The notes below the pieces were generated by a model, which worked only from the letters and a program-made list of their open reading frames with translations, was not told the origin of the DNA and searched no databases. Shown piece by piece: positions 18,333 to 26,165 of a stretch of 46,716 bases of DNA. The position numbers were made by a program, and so were the translations under genes. Each line of letters starts with the position of its first letter. Position 1 is the first letter of the stretch. The stretch comes from Bacteroidales bacterium (lineage in GTDB: Bacteria; Bacteroidota; Bacteroidia; Bacteroidales; P3), in the NCBI GenBank assembly GCA_024400545.1, contig JAKSMO010000014.1, forward strand, positions 1 through 46,716, given 5' to 3'.

Positions 18333-18364
18333 CAAAAATACAACGTTTTTTTGAATTGACCAAA
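18333..18364 (-). promoter_or_regulatory. Bacteroidota-type promoter of tRNA-Phe
   Basis: On the minus strand TTTG (18361-18364) and TATTTTTG (18333-18340) are 20 bp apart, matching the -33 TTTG and -7 TAnnTTTG consensus of the primary sigma factor. The -7 box ends 37 bp before the mature tRNA. Confidence 0.8.
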
Positions 18365-18819
18365 TTTTTTTTGAAAATAATTGTCAACTTGTTGTATATA
18401 AGCGAAATATTTTTTTATTCTTTTGAATGTTGTTCCGAAAAAATGGTATTTCCGGCACTCCTTTTCCCCAAAAATAACACCATTTTGCCCCAAGTGTTCG
18501 TTATTGTTTGCTAAATTATTATTTTATCAATTGATTATAAAATGTTTAATTATGTTTTTGTGCCTTATTGGCTGTCATGTACGCCCCAGATTCATCCCCC
18601 AAGACACCCACTTCCATCGCTGATGGTGCGGTCATTCTACGGTCATCCTGCGGTGATTCTTCGCTCTATGAACCGCACAATATCCGTAGCATTACCGTAG
18701 AATGAGCGTTACTTCTCTGGTTGGTCGGTTGTGCAAGTCTTATTTTCCAGGGCGATTATTGGGCCAAATGGTTACCTTGTGTGTGCGCTAGATGAAATCC
18801 GCCTAGGGTAAAGGCTGAT
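18365..18819. other. 455-bp spacer without genes
   Basis: No credible coding sequence or RNA gene on either strand. The first 200 bp are AT-rich. The part at 18618-18716 is an 11-bp periodic array (separate entry). The remainder up to the lspA stop shows nothing I can name. Confidence 0.6.
18618..18716. repeat. Degenerate tandem array, 11-bp unit, about 9 copies
   Basis: Cutting the sequence every 11 bases from 18618 gives units that mostly begin CGG, CGC, CCG or GCG: CGCTGATGGTG, CGGTCATTCTA, CGGTCATCCTG, CGGTGATTCTT, CGCTCTATGAA, CCGCACAATAT, CCGTAGCATTA, CCGTAGAATGA, GCGTTACTTCT. A 12-bp perfect inverted repeat (TCATTCTACGGT at 18632-18643 with 18694-18705) is embedded. A second 11-bp array with different units is at 27499. 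Confidence 0.6.
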
Positions 18820-19464
18820 TTATTGAGCGGCGGTTTGGGTGTCCTTCTTTTCCTGAGCTACGAAAAGTTGGTCGATAATGAGCCAGATGGCACCTATCGT
18901 GATGGCGGCGTCGGCCACATTGAAGATGGCATTGAAGAAAACCAGCGGTTGTCCGCCTTTGATGGGAACCCATTCGGGCCAGGTGGTGTCGATGAGCGGG
19001 AAGTAGAACATATCAACCACGCGGCCTTGCAAAAATGGTGCGTATCCGCCTTCTGCGGGGAATAACTGCGCTAAATTGTAGTAGCTTTCGTTGAAGATGA
19101 GTCCGTAAAAACAGCTGTCGATAAGATTGCCTACGGCTCCCACAAATATAAGCGACAGGCAGATGACAAAGGCTGTGCGCGTGCCTTTCTTGATGCTTCG
19201 GAGCAAATACCAGAAAATTGCGCTGGCGGCCAGCAGGCGGAATATGGAAAGGCCGATCTTGCCGATTTGTCCGCCAAACGACATGCCGAAGGCAAACCCT
19301 TTGTTTTCAACAAAGTGCAGTCGGCACCATTCGCCGATCAAAGGTATGTCCTCGCCCATATACATGTGGGTCTTGACATATATTTTCACAATCTGGTCGA
19401 TAATCAGAATGGCGGCAATGATGATGCCGAGAATAATGTACTGCTGTTTCTGTATCTTGGTCAT
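18820..19464 (-). CDS. lspA: Lipoprotein signal peptidase (signal peptidase II)
   Basis: A 214-residue inner-membrane aspartyl protease that cuts the signal peptide of diacylglyceryl-modified lipoproteins. Four membrane helices are visible. The catalytic aspartates are Asp116 (GNLIDS) and Asp185 (FNVADAAI), and the NKGFAFG motif is at 54-60. It is longer than the usual 160 residues because of an extra segment of about 55 residues between the two catalytic blocks (about 118-172); a similar insertion is common in this phylum. Substrates in this window include the lipoproteins at 10118, 21561 and 35959. It follows the DUF3109 gene by 34 bp and is probably co-transcribed with it. Confidence 0.95.
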   Translation of the reverse strand: MTKIQKQQYIILGIIIAAILIIDQIVKIYVKTHMYMGEDIPLIGEWCRLHFVENKGFAFGMSFGGQIGKIGLSIFRLLAASAIFWYLLRSIKKGTRTAFVICLSLIFVGAVGNLIDSCFYGLIFNESYYNLAQLFPAEGGYAPFLQGRVVDMFYFPLIDTTWPEWVPIKGGQPLVFFNAIFNVADAAITIGAIWLIIDQLFVAQEKKDTQTAAQ

Positions 19465-19498
19465 AATATATATACTAAATTGTTAGTACTGATAATGA

Positions 19499-20077
19499 TT
19501 ACTTATTACGTTCATTCCATGCTTCGGCCTGTTCCACCAGTTCGTCATACCATTCTTGGCCAAAGCGACGAACGAAAGGCTCTTTGAGGTATTTGTATAG
19601 CGGTTCGCCACATTCTTTGCCTTTGGCCACGGCACATTGGCAGATGTCCCATTTGTGGTAGTTTACGGCAGTGAATTCGCCAAACACATCAACGCGAACG
19701 GGATACAGATGGCACGACACGGGTTTCTTCCAGTCTATTTTGCCATCGCGGTAGGCCTTCTCAATGGCACAGAGGGCCATGCCGTCATCGCCATAGCAGA
19801 TGTAGGCGCACTCGCGGTTGTTGATGAGGGGTGTGCAGGGCTCGCCGGCATTGTCTTCAGCGGCAACGCCCTCTTCCCTAACCACTTTGATGCCTTCGGG
19901 AGTCATATAGGGTTCCACCTCGGGCATAATACGTTCCAGAATAGGAATTTCCGATTCTTCAAGGGGTGCGCCGCAGTCACCTTCTATGCAGCATTCGCCC
20001 TTGCATTTGGCCAGGTCGCAGCAGAATCTCTTCTCCGCAATATCTTCACTTATTATACAATCTTTGACTATTAGCAT
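19499..20077 (-). CDS. DUF3109 family cysteine-rich protein
   Basis: A 192-residue cytosolic protein of the DUF3109 family, function unknown. It holds Cys clusters that look like a metal or Fe-S site: CCDLAKCKGECC and GDCGAP near the N-terminus, CAYICYGDDGMALCAIE in the middle, and CHLYPVRV then ICQCAVAKGKECG later. The family is widespread in Bacteroidota and related to the YkgJ/CxxCxxCC zinc or iron-chelating group. No signal peptide is present. It lies upstream of lspA on the same strand. An octamer array begins 7 bp upstream of its start. Confidence 0.85.
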   Translation of the reverse strand: MLIVKDCIISEDIAEKRFCCDLAKCKGECCIEGDCGAPLEESEIPILERIMPEVEPYMTPEGIKVVREEGVAAEDNAGEPCTPLINNRECAYICYGDDGMALCAIEKAYRDGKIDWKKPVSCHLYPVRVDVFGEFTAVNYHKWDICQCAVAKGKECGEPLYKYLKEPFVRRFGQEWYDELVEQAEAWNERNK

Positions 20078-20084
20078 GGTTCTG

Positions 20085-20124
20085 TGGCTTAGTTGTTTAG
20101 TTGCTTAATTGCTTAGTTGTTCTA
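20085..20124. repeat. Octamer array, left flank of the four-helix-bundle gene
   Basis: Five in-phase 8-bp units: TGGCTTAG, TTGTTTAG, TTGCTTAA, TTGCTTAG, TTGTTCTA. Its inner end is an inverted match to the array at 20599-20646, so the gene between them is bracketed by inverted repeats. Confidence 0.75.
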
Positions 20125-20509
20125 AGGGTTGGTGTTTGTGTGTTTTGTTGAGAAAGTAAGCTCTGAGGTTTGTGAGCATTTTGGCAATAATGTCAATCTC
20201 AGACTTGAGGTTTGCCAGCTCCCCTTGGGTTATGTATCCTAGATCAACAGAGATTGTTAGTTGGCAGAGTAGTTCCATTAAGGAGCCATAGGCTATTTCA
20301 ATAAAATGTGCTTGTTCTTTAGGTGATGTGCGACTGCTTCCTTCTGCAATGTTTGATGGTACGGATATGCAAGCTCTCCTTAGTTGGTCGCAGATGGCGT
20401 ATCGTTCTATTTGTGGATATTGGTCTAGTAGTTGGTATATTTTGACTGCTAGGTGCCTAGCACGCTGCCATACGTCTAAAGATTCGAATGTGTAAGTTAT
20501 GTTTCCCAT
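20105..20509 (-). CDS. Four-helix-bundle protein (23S rRNA intervening-sequence family)
   Basis: A 134-residue protein of the S23/IVS four-helix-bundle family: FESLDVWQRARHLAVKIYQL at the start, CDQLRRACISVPSNIAEGSSR in the second/third helix, then GSLMELLCQL. The family forms pentameric bundles. It includes proteins encoded in 23S rRNA intervening sequences and the Avd accessory proteins of diversity-generating retroelements; most members, like this one, are orphan genes of unknown role. No reverse transcriptase or rRNA is nearby. I chose the ATG at 20509 because family homology begins there; the frame runs 28 codons further upstream without family signal. The last six codons and the stop lie inside the left octamer array. 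Confidence 0.88.
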   Translation of the reverse strand: MGNITYTFESLDVWQRARHLAVKIYQLLDQYPQIERYAICDQLRRACISVPSNIAEGSSRTSPKEQAHFIEIAYGSLMELLCQLTISVDLGYITQGELANLKSEIDIIAKMLTNLRAYFLNKTHKHQPLEQLSN

Positions 20510-20598
20510 TGTTGCATTCAATGTTATCTTGAATGATTGTTTACTCTGATTATCTATCAATAGCTCTATTATTCTCCATAATCTACATGCCATTACAC

Positions 20599-20646
20599 CC
20601 TAGAACAACTAAGCCACTAAGCCATTAAGCCACTAAGCTGATCAGC
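20599..20646. repeat. Octamer array, right flank of the four-helix-bundle gene
   Basis: Six in-phase 8-bp units: CCTAGAAC, AACTAAGC, CACTAAGC, CATTAAGC, CACTAAGC, TGATCAGC. It is the inverted counterpart of 20085-20124. It contains the stop codon of the downstream-strand dehydrogenase at 20617, so the last nine or so codons of that gene are repeat-derived. Confidence 0.75.
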
Positions 20647-21564
20647 CATCTTCCTTCCCAAATAATAGGCTAGTTTGTACTTTGACTCTACCGTCCAGCC
20701 GCCTACGTGGGGGGTGAAGAGCATGTTGGGGCAGGAGAGGAGGTACTGGAGGTCGGGGTGGGTGGTGTCGATGCTGTCCTTGGCCATCTCCTCGTATTCC
20801 AGCACATCCAGGGCGGCACCGAGAATCTGCTTCTCGCGGATGGCTTCGGCCAGGTCGGCAGTCTTCACCACGGCTCCGCGCGAAGTGTTGATGAGGTAGA
20901 AAGGTTTGCTGAAAGCATGGATGAAATCATGGTTCAGCATGTAGTGCGTCTCCTCGGTGAGCGGGACATGAAAGCTCACCACGTCGGCTTCGGCTTGCAG
21001 TTGCTCTAGAGAGATTTCTTCCACATATTCGGGAGCATGGCCGGCGGGTTTGTACTTGTCGTAGGCGATGATGCGACATTCAAATCCTTGCAGTCGTTGT
21101 GCAAAAGCTCTACCCATGTTGCCTAGGCCTATGATGCCGATGGTCTTGCCCTTGATTTCAAGGCCGCGGTTCTCCTCGCGGTGCCAGATGCCTTGGCGCA
21201 CTTGCTGGTCGGCATAGGCTATGTGGTTGAAGAGCGAAAGCAGCAGCCCTAGCGCATGTTCGCCTACGGCGTCGCGGTTGCCCTCGGGCGAGTTGATGCA
21301 GGCAATGCCCAGACTTTCGGCATATTCCACATCGATGGTCTCCATACCGGCACCCACCCTGCCTATGCACTTTAGGTGGCGGGCATGGTCCAGGAAGTTG
21401 CGGTCGATGATGATCTTGCTGCGCACCACCATGGCATCGAAATCTTTGATTTGCTCAAGCAAAGAGTCGTAAGTCACGGCAGTGTCGATGGTCACTTCGT
21501 GGCCGCCTTCCTCTAGCGTCTGCTGCAGGGCGGGGTGGGTGTTGTCGGTGATGAGAATCTTCAT
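20617..21564 (-). CDS. D-2-hydroxyacid dehydrogenase, phosphoglycerate dehydrogenase-like
   Basis: A 315-residue NAD-dependent D-2-hydroxyacid dehydrogenase. The Rossmann motif GLGNMG is at 146-151, and the catalytic triad is Arg229 (NTSRG), Glu256 (LDVLE) and His286 (TPHVGG). VGAGMETID and NSPEGNRDAVGEHA match the 3-phosphoglycerate dehydrogenase group, but the regulatory ACT domain is absent. Serine synthesis is likely but another hydroxyacid is possible. Its start overlaps the stop of the DUF4249 gene (ATGA). The C-terminal residues (QLSGLMA) are encoded by octamer repeats. Confidence 0.9.
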   Translation of the reverse strand: MKILITDNTHPALQQTLEEGGHEVTIDTAVTYDSLLEQIKDFDAMVVRSKIIIDRNFLDHARHLKCIGRVGAGMETIDVEYAESLGIACINSPEGNRDAVGEHALGLLLSLFNHIAYADQQVRQGIWHREENRGLEIKGKTIGIIGLGNMGRAFAQRLQGFECRIIAYDKYKPAGHAPEYVEEISLEQLQAEADVVSFHVPLTEETHYMLNHDFIHAFSKPFYLINTSRGAVVKTADLAEAIREKQILGAALDVLEYEEMAKDSIDTTHPDLQYLLSCPNMLFTPHVGGWTVESKYKLAYYLGRKMADQLSGLMA

Positions 21565-22538
21565 TTCATAAAAATGGTTGGGTCAACGTCGATCACTACC
21601 TTAGCTGAGCCGCCCAGCACGCCTATGCCGCCGGTGACGTTGGTGTGCAGCTGTACGGGCTCGGCAAAGATTGATGTGATTTCGTCTTGGTACTGCACGG
21701 CCTTGAGCGTCTTGTAGAAGAGGTACATGTCGCGGCTGAGAGTGTAGATTTCTAGGCGGCTTTGCGAGTTATATTCCGATCCGATGTTGGATGACCACAG
21801 GTAATATCCGCCTCGAACTTTGATGGTGTGCTCTTTGCCGTTGATGCGCTCGTCAGTGAAGAAGATGCGGTTGCCCTCGTTGTCAGGTTCGCTGATGCCT
21901 AGGTCGAAGATTTCTTCCATCCCTGTGTTGTCAAACAGCACGTTGTCATCTAGCCAAAAGTAGTTGTAATGCCAATTATCGTCTCCGTTATGACTCTCGG
22001 CGAGTCGCAGCATGTAGTAGTTGTGTTCGCCGGCAGGGTCGGAGAGTTTGAAGCTGACGTTGATGGTGCCATTAATCGATATGACGGAGTCTTGTGTGTA
22101 CTCGTCCCAACGGGAGTAACGCGAGTCTTCTTCCATTGAGAATTCGATGTTTGTAATGTTGGCCTTGTTAGGAACTCGGCAACCCGAGGTGATGGTGGGC
22201 AGGCCTGCCACATTGACGCGCACCGAGATTGTGTCGCCACAATGGGGCGTATAGCCCATGTCGTAGCGGCCGTTGCCTAGATATTGGATGGTGGTGTTCA
22301 GTGGCTGTCCGTTGACGGAGGCTTCGATCTGGGCGTCGCTGATGGCACGGATGGTGTCGTTGCTGAGGAAGAAGCGGCTCTGGGTGATGCGCACCACCCA
22401 GGGACAGCCGTCGGCAGGCTCAGAGAAGAACATGATGTAGGGCGCGGTCTCCTCGCCAGTGAACTCGATTTCTTTTTCGCATGACGCAAAGGCCAATGCG
22501 GCTATTGCTATAATAATATATGTATATATTCTTTTCAT
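21561..22538 (-). CDS. DUF4249 lipoprotein, TonB-receptor partner
   Basis: A 325-residue lipoprotein with lipobox ALAFASC (Cys20), likely surface or outer-membrane anchored. The region after the Cys matches the DUF4249 pattern: an Ig-like N-terminal part with ISDAQIEASVNGQ, a GNGRYDMGYTPHCGDTISVRV strand pair, then a beta-rich remainder. It follows the TonB-dependent receptor by 21 bp. This pairing is common in Bacteroidota and suggests that the lipoprotein caps or assists the receptor in uptake of an unknown ligand (inference). It is translationally coupled to the dehydrogenase behind it. Confidence 0.85.
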   Translation of the reverse strand: MKRIYTYIIIAIAALAFASCEKEIEFTGEETAPYIMFFSEPADGCPWVVRITQSRFFLSNDTIRAISDAQIEASVNGQPLNTTIQYLGNGRYDMGYTPHCGDTISVRVNVAGLPTITSGCRVPNKANITNIEFSMEEDSRYSRWDEYTQDSVISINGTINVSFKLSDPAGEHNYYMLRLAESHNGDDNWHYNYFWLDDNVLFDNTGMEEIFDLGISEPDNEGNRIFFTDERINGKEHTIKVRGGYYLWSSNIGSEYNSQSRLEIYTLSRDMYLFYKTLKAVQYQDEITSIFAEPVQLHTNVTGGIGVLGGSAKVVIDVDPTIFMK

Positions 22539-22559
22539 GATAAATATTCTTTTTCGGGG

Positions 22560-24953
22560 TTAGAATTTCCAAGTGTAGCTGATGGAGGGAATGATGGGGA
22601 AGATGCTCAGCTGGCGCAGCGATTTATAGCTCACATAGTCACGGCCGTCCCACACACTATCGTAGGCTGAGTAGATCATGTAGGGGTTCTGGCGGTTGTA
22701 GAGGTTATAAACGCTGAGGTTGATGGTGCGTTTGCCATGTTTGAGCTTCTTGTGGAAGTTGAGGCTGGCGTCCAGTCGGTGGTAGTTGGGCATGCGGTAG
22801 TTGTTGCGGTTGCTGATGTAGCCCACTTCGTTACCCCAGTAGTAGCCGTAGTCGTTGACTATGCCGTCGCCGACATCCACGTCCTGCATGGCCAGCGTGG
22901 TGGCGTTACCGGTGCTGAACACCCAGCTGATGCTGGCGTCAAAGTTCTCACTGAACTTATAGGTGGCCACGATGCTGATGTCGTGGCGGCGGTCATACTT
23001 GGCGGGGAATACGCGGCCGTCGTTAATCAGGTTGCCGGGGCGGTCAAACTTGCGGTCGGTGTGGCTCCAGGTGTAGCCGATCCATCCGGTGAAGCGGCCC
23101 AGGGTCTTTTGTGCCAGGAACTCTATGCCGTAGCTCCATCCGCGGCCCATGGCCACTTTGTCTTCCCAACCCTGCGAACTGCCCCAGAACGAAGCTCCGT
23201 CTTTGTATTCCAACAGGTTATTCATATATTTATAATAGCCTTCCACCGAGAGGTTGAGCGAGTCCATCAGATTGTAGAACAGGCCGGCGGCCACCTGGTT
23301 GGAATTCATGGGCTTGATGCGTGCCGTTACGGGCACCCACAGGTCGGTGGGCAGACTCAGATTGCTGTTGCTCAGCAGGTGCAGGTACTGGGTCATATAA
23401 GCATATCCCACTTTGGCCGAGAGGCGGTCGTTGATCAGTATGCGGCCGCTGAGGCGGGGCTGGATGCTGGGGTAGAAGGTGTTCTGCACGGCAAAGCCGG
23501 TAAAGTTCAGGCCGGCATTCACTTTCAGCCAGTCGTTGATGCGCCAGTCGTCTTCGGCATAGGCCATCACCTCGTTGGCATGCACTATGCTCATGCCTAT
23601 CACGGTGTCGAGGTGCTCGTTGTGATAGATGCTGCTATCCACCATCTTGAGGCTGGAGGTCTCGGGGGTGAAGATGTGGTGCATCACCTGGCCGCCAAAC
23701 TTGATAGAGTGGTCGGGGGTGGGCGCATAGTCGAAATCTACTCGGCCAGTGATGTCCTGGATGCCCGATTTGTAGCTCATGGTATAGTCCTCCATATACA
23801 GCGGGGACACAAATTCGGTGCCCAAGCTCAGGTCGTTGCGATAGCGGGTGTAGGAGCCGGTGACGTTCATGTACATCTTGGGGGTGAGCTCGTAGTTCCA
23901 ACGCAGGCTGCTCACGATGTTGCCCCAGTTGTAGTTGAGTTTCAAGTAGTCTTTCTCCACCGAACTGAAGCGATATTGCACTTTGGCATAAAGTGCGTCG
24001 TCGCCCATATAGTAGCTGGCATACAGTCGGCTGCGGTCGTTGAACTTGTGCGTCACTTTGGCGTTGAGATCGTAGAAGTAGTAGCCGGCACGATATTTAC
24101 CTTCGCCTTCAGCAGCTGTCACCAATGCCAGTATGGGCTGTAGTAGGGCGTCGCCATAGGTGCGTCGGCCAGAGATGGAAAAAGTGGTCTTCTCTTTGAT
24201 GATGGGTCCTTCAAAGTTGAACTTGGCCGAAATCAGGCCCACGCTCAGGCCGCCGTGGTATTCTTTGTCGTTACCGTTGTTGGTGGTGATGTCCAGCACG
24301 CTGCTCAGACGGCTGCTGAAATGGGCGGGAAAACTACCTTTGTAGAGGCTGATGTTCTTCACGGCATCAGAGTTGAAGGCCGAGAAGAAACCGCCCAGGT
24401 GGTTCACATTGTACATGGGCACACCGTCTAGCAGGAACAGGTTCTCGTCCGGGCCGCCGCCGCGCACATACATGCCGCTGGTACCCTCGCTGCCACTCTG
24501 AACGCCGGGCAGCAGCTGCACGGCCTTGATGATGTCGGTCTCGCCAAAGAGCACCGGCACGGCCTTCACCTGTTCCACAGGAATCTCGATGAGGCTGGTC
24601 TGCGAGCTTTCCACATGTTCGGTTCTGTGGTCGGTGATGGTCACCTCTTGCAGCATCAGCGAACTGTTCAGCTTCACGTCGATTCGCTGGTCTTTGCTTA
24701 GGTCCACTTTGATGTATTGGGTTTCACAGCCCACAAAAGAGTAGCGCAGCACTGCCTTCTCACCTTTGAGGGTGAGAGTGTAGCGTCCATGCTGGTTGGT
24801 AGTGGCACCTTTCTTTGAGATGGTGTCGTAGATGGTGGCACCAATCAACGTCTCGCCTGTCTTTTGGTCGGTGATAGTACCGTTGATGGTGTGCTGGGCC
24901 CATGTGACGGTCGTCATCATAAGAGCCAACACGATGAAAAGAGTTTTCTTCAT
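22560..24953 (-). CDS. TonB-dependent outer membrane receptor with carboxypeptidase-like N-terminal domain
   Basis: A 797-residue outer-membrane active transporter energised by TonB. A signal peptide (about 19 residues, ends TWAQ) is followed by a carboxypeptidase-D regulatory-like domain (about 22-100: GTITDQKTGETLIGATI). The plug domain (about 115-230) contains the canonical VRGGGPDENLFLLDGVPMYN, and a 22-stranded barrel ends in a terminal aromatic (YTWKF). It is not a SusC: the size and DUF4249 partner point to the other large Bacteroidota receptor class. The ligand is unknown. It is the first gene of the receptor-DUF4249-dehydrogenase operon. A 7-bp-unit array (24958-24985) lies just upstream of its ATG. 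Confidence 0.93.
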   Translation of the reverse strand: MKKTLFIVLALMMTTVTWAQHTINGTITDQKTGETLIGATIYDTISKKGATTNQHGRYTLTLKGEKAVLRYSFVGCETQYIKVDLSKDQRIDVKLNSSLMLQEVTITDHRTEHVESSQTSLIEIPVEQVKAVPVLFGETDIIKAVQLLPGVQSGSEGTSGMYVRGGGPDENLFLLDGVPMYNVNHLGGFFSAFNSDAVKNISLYKGSFPAHFSSRLSSVLDITTNNGNDKEYHGGLSVGLISAKFNFEGPIIKEKTTFSISGRRTYGDALLQPILALVTAAEGEGKYRAGYYFYDLNAKVTHKFNDRSRLYASYYMGDDALYAKVQYRFSSVEKDYLKLNYNWGNIVSSLRWNYELTPKMYMNVTGSYTRYRNDLSLGTEFVSPLYMEDYTMSYKSGIQDITGRVDFDYAPTPDHSIKFGGQVMHHIFTPETSSLKMVDSSIYHNEHLDTVIGMSIVHANEVMAYAEDDWRINDWLKVNAGLNFTGFAVQNTFYPSIQPRLSGRILINDRLSAKVGYAYMTQYLHLLSNSNLSLPTDLWVPVTARIKPMNSNQVAAGLFYNLMDSLNLSVEGYYKYMNNLLEYKDGASFWGSSQGWEDKVAMGRGWSYGIEFLAQKTLGRFTGWIGYTWSHTDRKFDRPGNLINDGRVFPAKYDRRHDISIVATYKFSENFDASISWVFSTGNATTLAMQDVDVGDGIVNDYGYYWGNEVGYISNRNNYRMPNYHRLDASLNFHKKLKHGKRTINLSVYNLYNRQNPYMIYSAYDSVWDGRDYVSYKSLRQLSIFPIIPSISYTWKF

Positions 24954-24957
24954 AAGA

Positions 24958-24985
24958 TTTTTAGTTTTTGATTTTTAGTTTTTAT
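24958..24985. repeat. Short 7-bp-unit array upstream of the TonB receptor
   Basis: Four in-phase heptamers on the plus strand: TTTTTAG, TTTTTGA, TTTTTAG, TTTTTAT. It sits 5-32 bp before the receptor start (minus strand), in its 5' untranslated region. Confidence 0.55.
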
Positions 24986-25028
24986 TCGCTTATATAACGA
25001 ATAAAGTATAGTTTTCTTACAATAATGA

Positions 25029-26165
25029 CTACAATAAATCTTCAGGTTTGGCATGCACACCGGGATCTATGCTGGTGGGCGCGGGATTTTCGGGTGCTAT
25101 GTCGGCAGGAGTGTTGTTAGGCGCTTCGTTGGCCAACTCGTGCTTTTTCTTCTTTCTGTGCCGTTCGCGTTTGTGTTCCTCAATGGTTTCTCCGGCCACA
25201 ATGCCTGTGGGTACGGCAATGATGGAGTAACCCAGCAGCATGACCACCACCGACACAAATTGCCCTAATGAGGTCACAGGCGTGATGTCGCCATAACCCA
25301 CTGTGGTGATGGTGACTACTGCCCAATAGATGCCTCGAGGGATGCTGGAGATGGCAGGATTCTTGCTGCCTTCGATGCCATACATGGTGGAACCGAGAAT
25401 GATGGCCATCACAAAAACAAAGAGCATGAATACCAATATCTTGATAAAACTTCGTTTGAGTGCGTTGACCATAAAGAGACTTTCGTCGATGAATTTCTGC
25501 ATTTTGTAAATGCGGAAAATACGCAGCACACGCATCAGTCGCAATGCCGATAGGGTAGTGGCGGCAGGGAAAAACGGACTCAGATAGGCCGGGAAGATAG
25601 ACACCATGTCGATGATTCCGAAAAACGAGGTGAGATATGGCTTGGGCTTGTCCAGACAATAGATTCTCAGGTAGAATTCGAAGGTGAACAGGATGGTGAA
25701 CATAAATCCGATTACGCGCAAAATGGCCACAAACCAGTTGAAATGGTGTGTGGTGTCAATGCCGTCGGCCAGGGTGCCGTCAATCACCGCCGTGTTGCCG
25801 CTGGCATCTATAATGGTGTCGGTCACGGCGTTGTTCGACAGCATGATGGAGGTCATGTTCTCGAATTCGGGCGTGATGGCAATACTTTCCATAATGATGA
25901 CCAAGATGTTGATGGTGATGAGCACCAGCAGCCACACATCGAACTTCTTTCCTCGCGGAGTGTCGGCCTTGAAGATGATGTCGTATATCTCCTGCTTGGT
26001 CAGATTGCGCAGTCTTTTGGGCAGCAACACTTCAAAAAGTGCGCGGTGCATGATGTCGCCAATAAACTTTAGGATGTCCAAAGCAATTTTGCGATAAGGA
26101 ATCTCGCGTATCCCAACAATCAGCTGGCCAATTTTCTTTGTCAGTAATTGAAATAAGCGTTTCAT
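25029..26165 (-). CDS. Voltage-gated-type potassium channel (ion transport family)
   Basis: A 378-residue six-helix cation channel. The selectivity filter TTVGYGD is at 287-293, between S5 (about 241-262) and S6. S4 is ALRLMRVLRIFRIYK at about 207-221, with arginines every third residue, so it carries a voltage-sensor-like domain. The S1-S2 loop is unusually long (about residues 98-142) and should face the periplasm. A cytoplasmic N-terminal region of about 75 residues and a charged, Pro-rich C-tail flank the membrane part. Its start overlaps the stop of the M16 peptidase gene by 4 bp, so the two are translationally coupled. Confidence 0.92.
   Translation of the reverse strand: MKRLFQLLTKKIGQLIVGIREIPYRKIALDILKFIGDIMHRALFEVLLPKRLRNLTKQEIYDIIFKADTPRGKKFDVWLLVLITINILVIIMESIAITPEFENMTSIMLSNNAVTDTIIDASGNTAVIDGTLADGIDTTHHFNWFVAILRVIGFMFTILFTFEFYLRIYCLDKPKPYLTSFFGIIDMVSIFPAYLSPFFPAATTLSALRLMRVLRIFRIYKMQKFIDESLFMVNALKRSFIKILVFMLFVFVMAIILGSTMYGIEGSKNPAISSIPRGIYWAVVTITTVGYGDITPVTSLGQFVSVVVMLLGYSIIAVPTGIVAGETIEEHKRERHRKKKKHELANEAPNNTPADIAPENPAPTSIDPGVHAKPEDLL

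Noticed and set aside
20105-20509. Diversity-generating retroelement (Avd-like protein)
   Set aside because: No reverse transcriptase, template repeat or variable repeat within the window; the gene is more likely an orphan family member.
22737-24143. A 468-codon open frame on the plus strand
   Set aside because: It lies wholly antisense to the TonB receptor, whose motifs are clear. Its Val/Ala/His-rich translation is what a mirror frame of a GC-rich gene gives.
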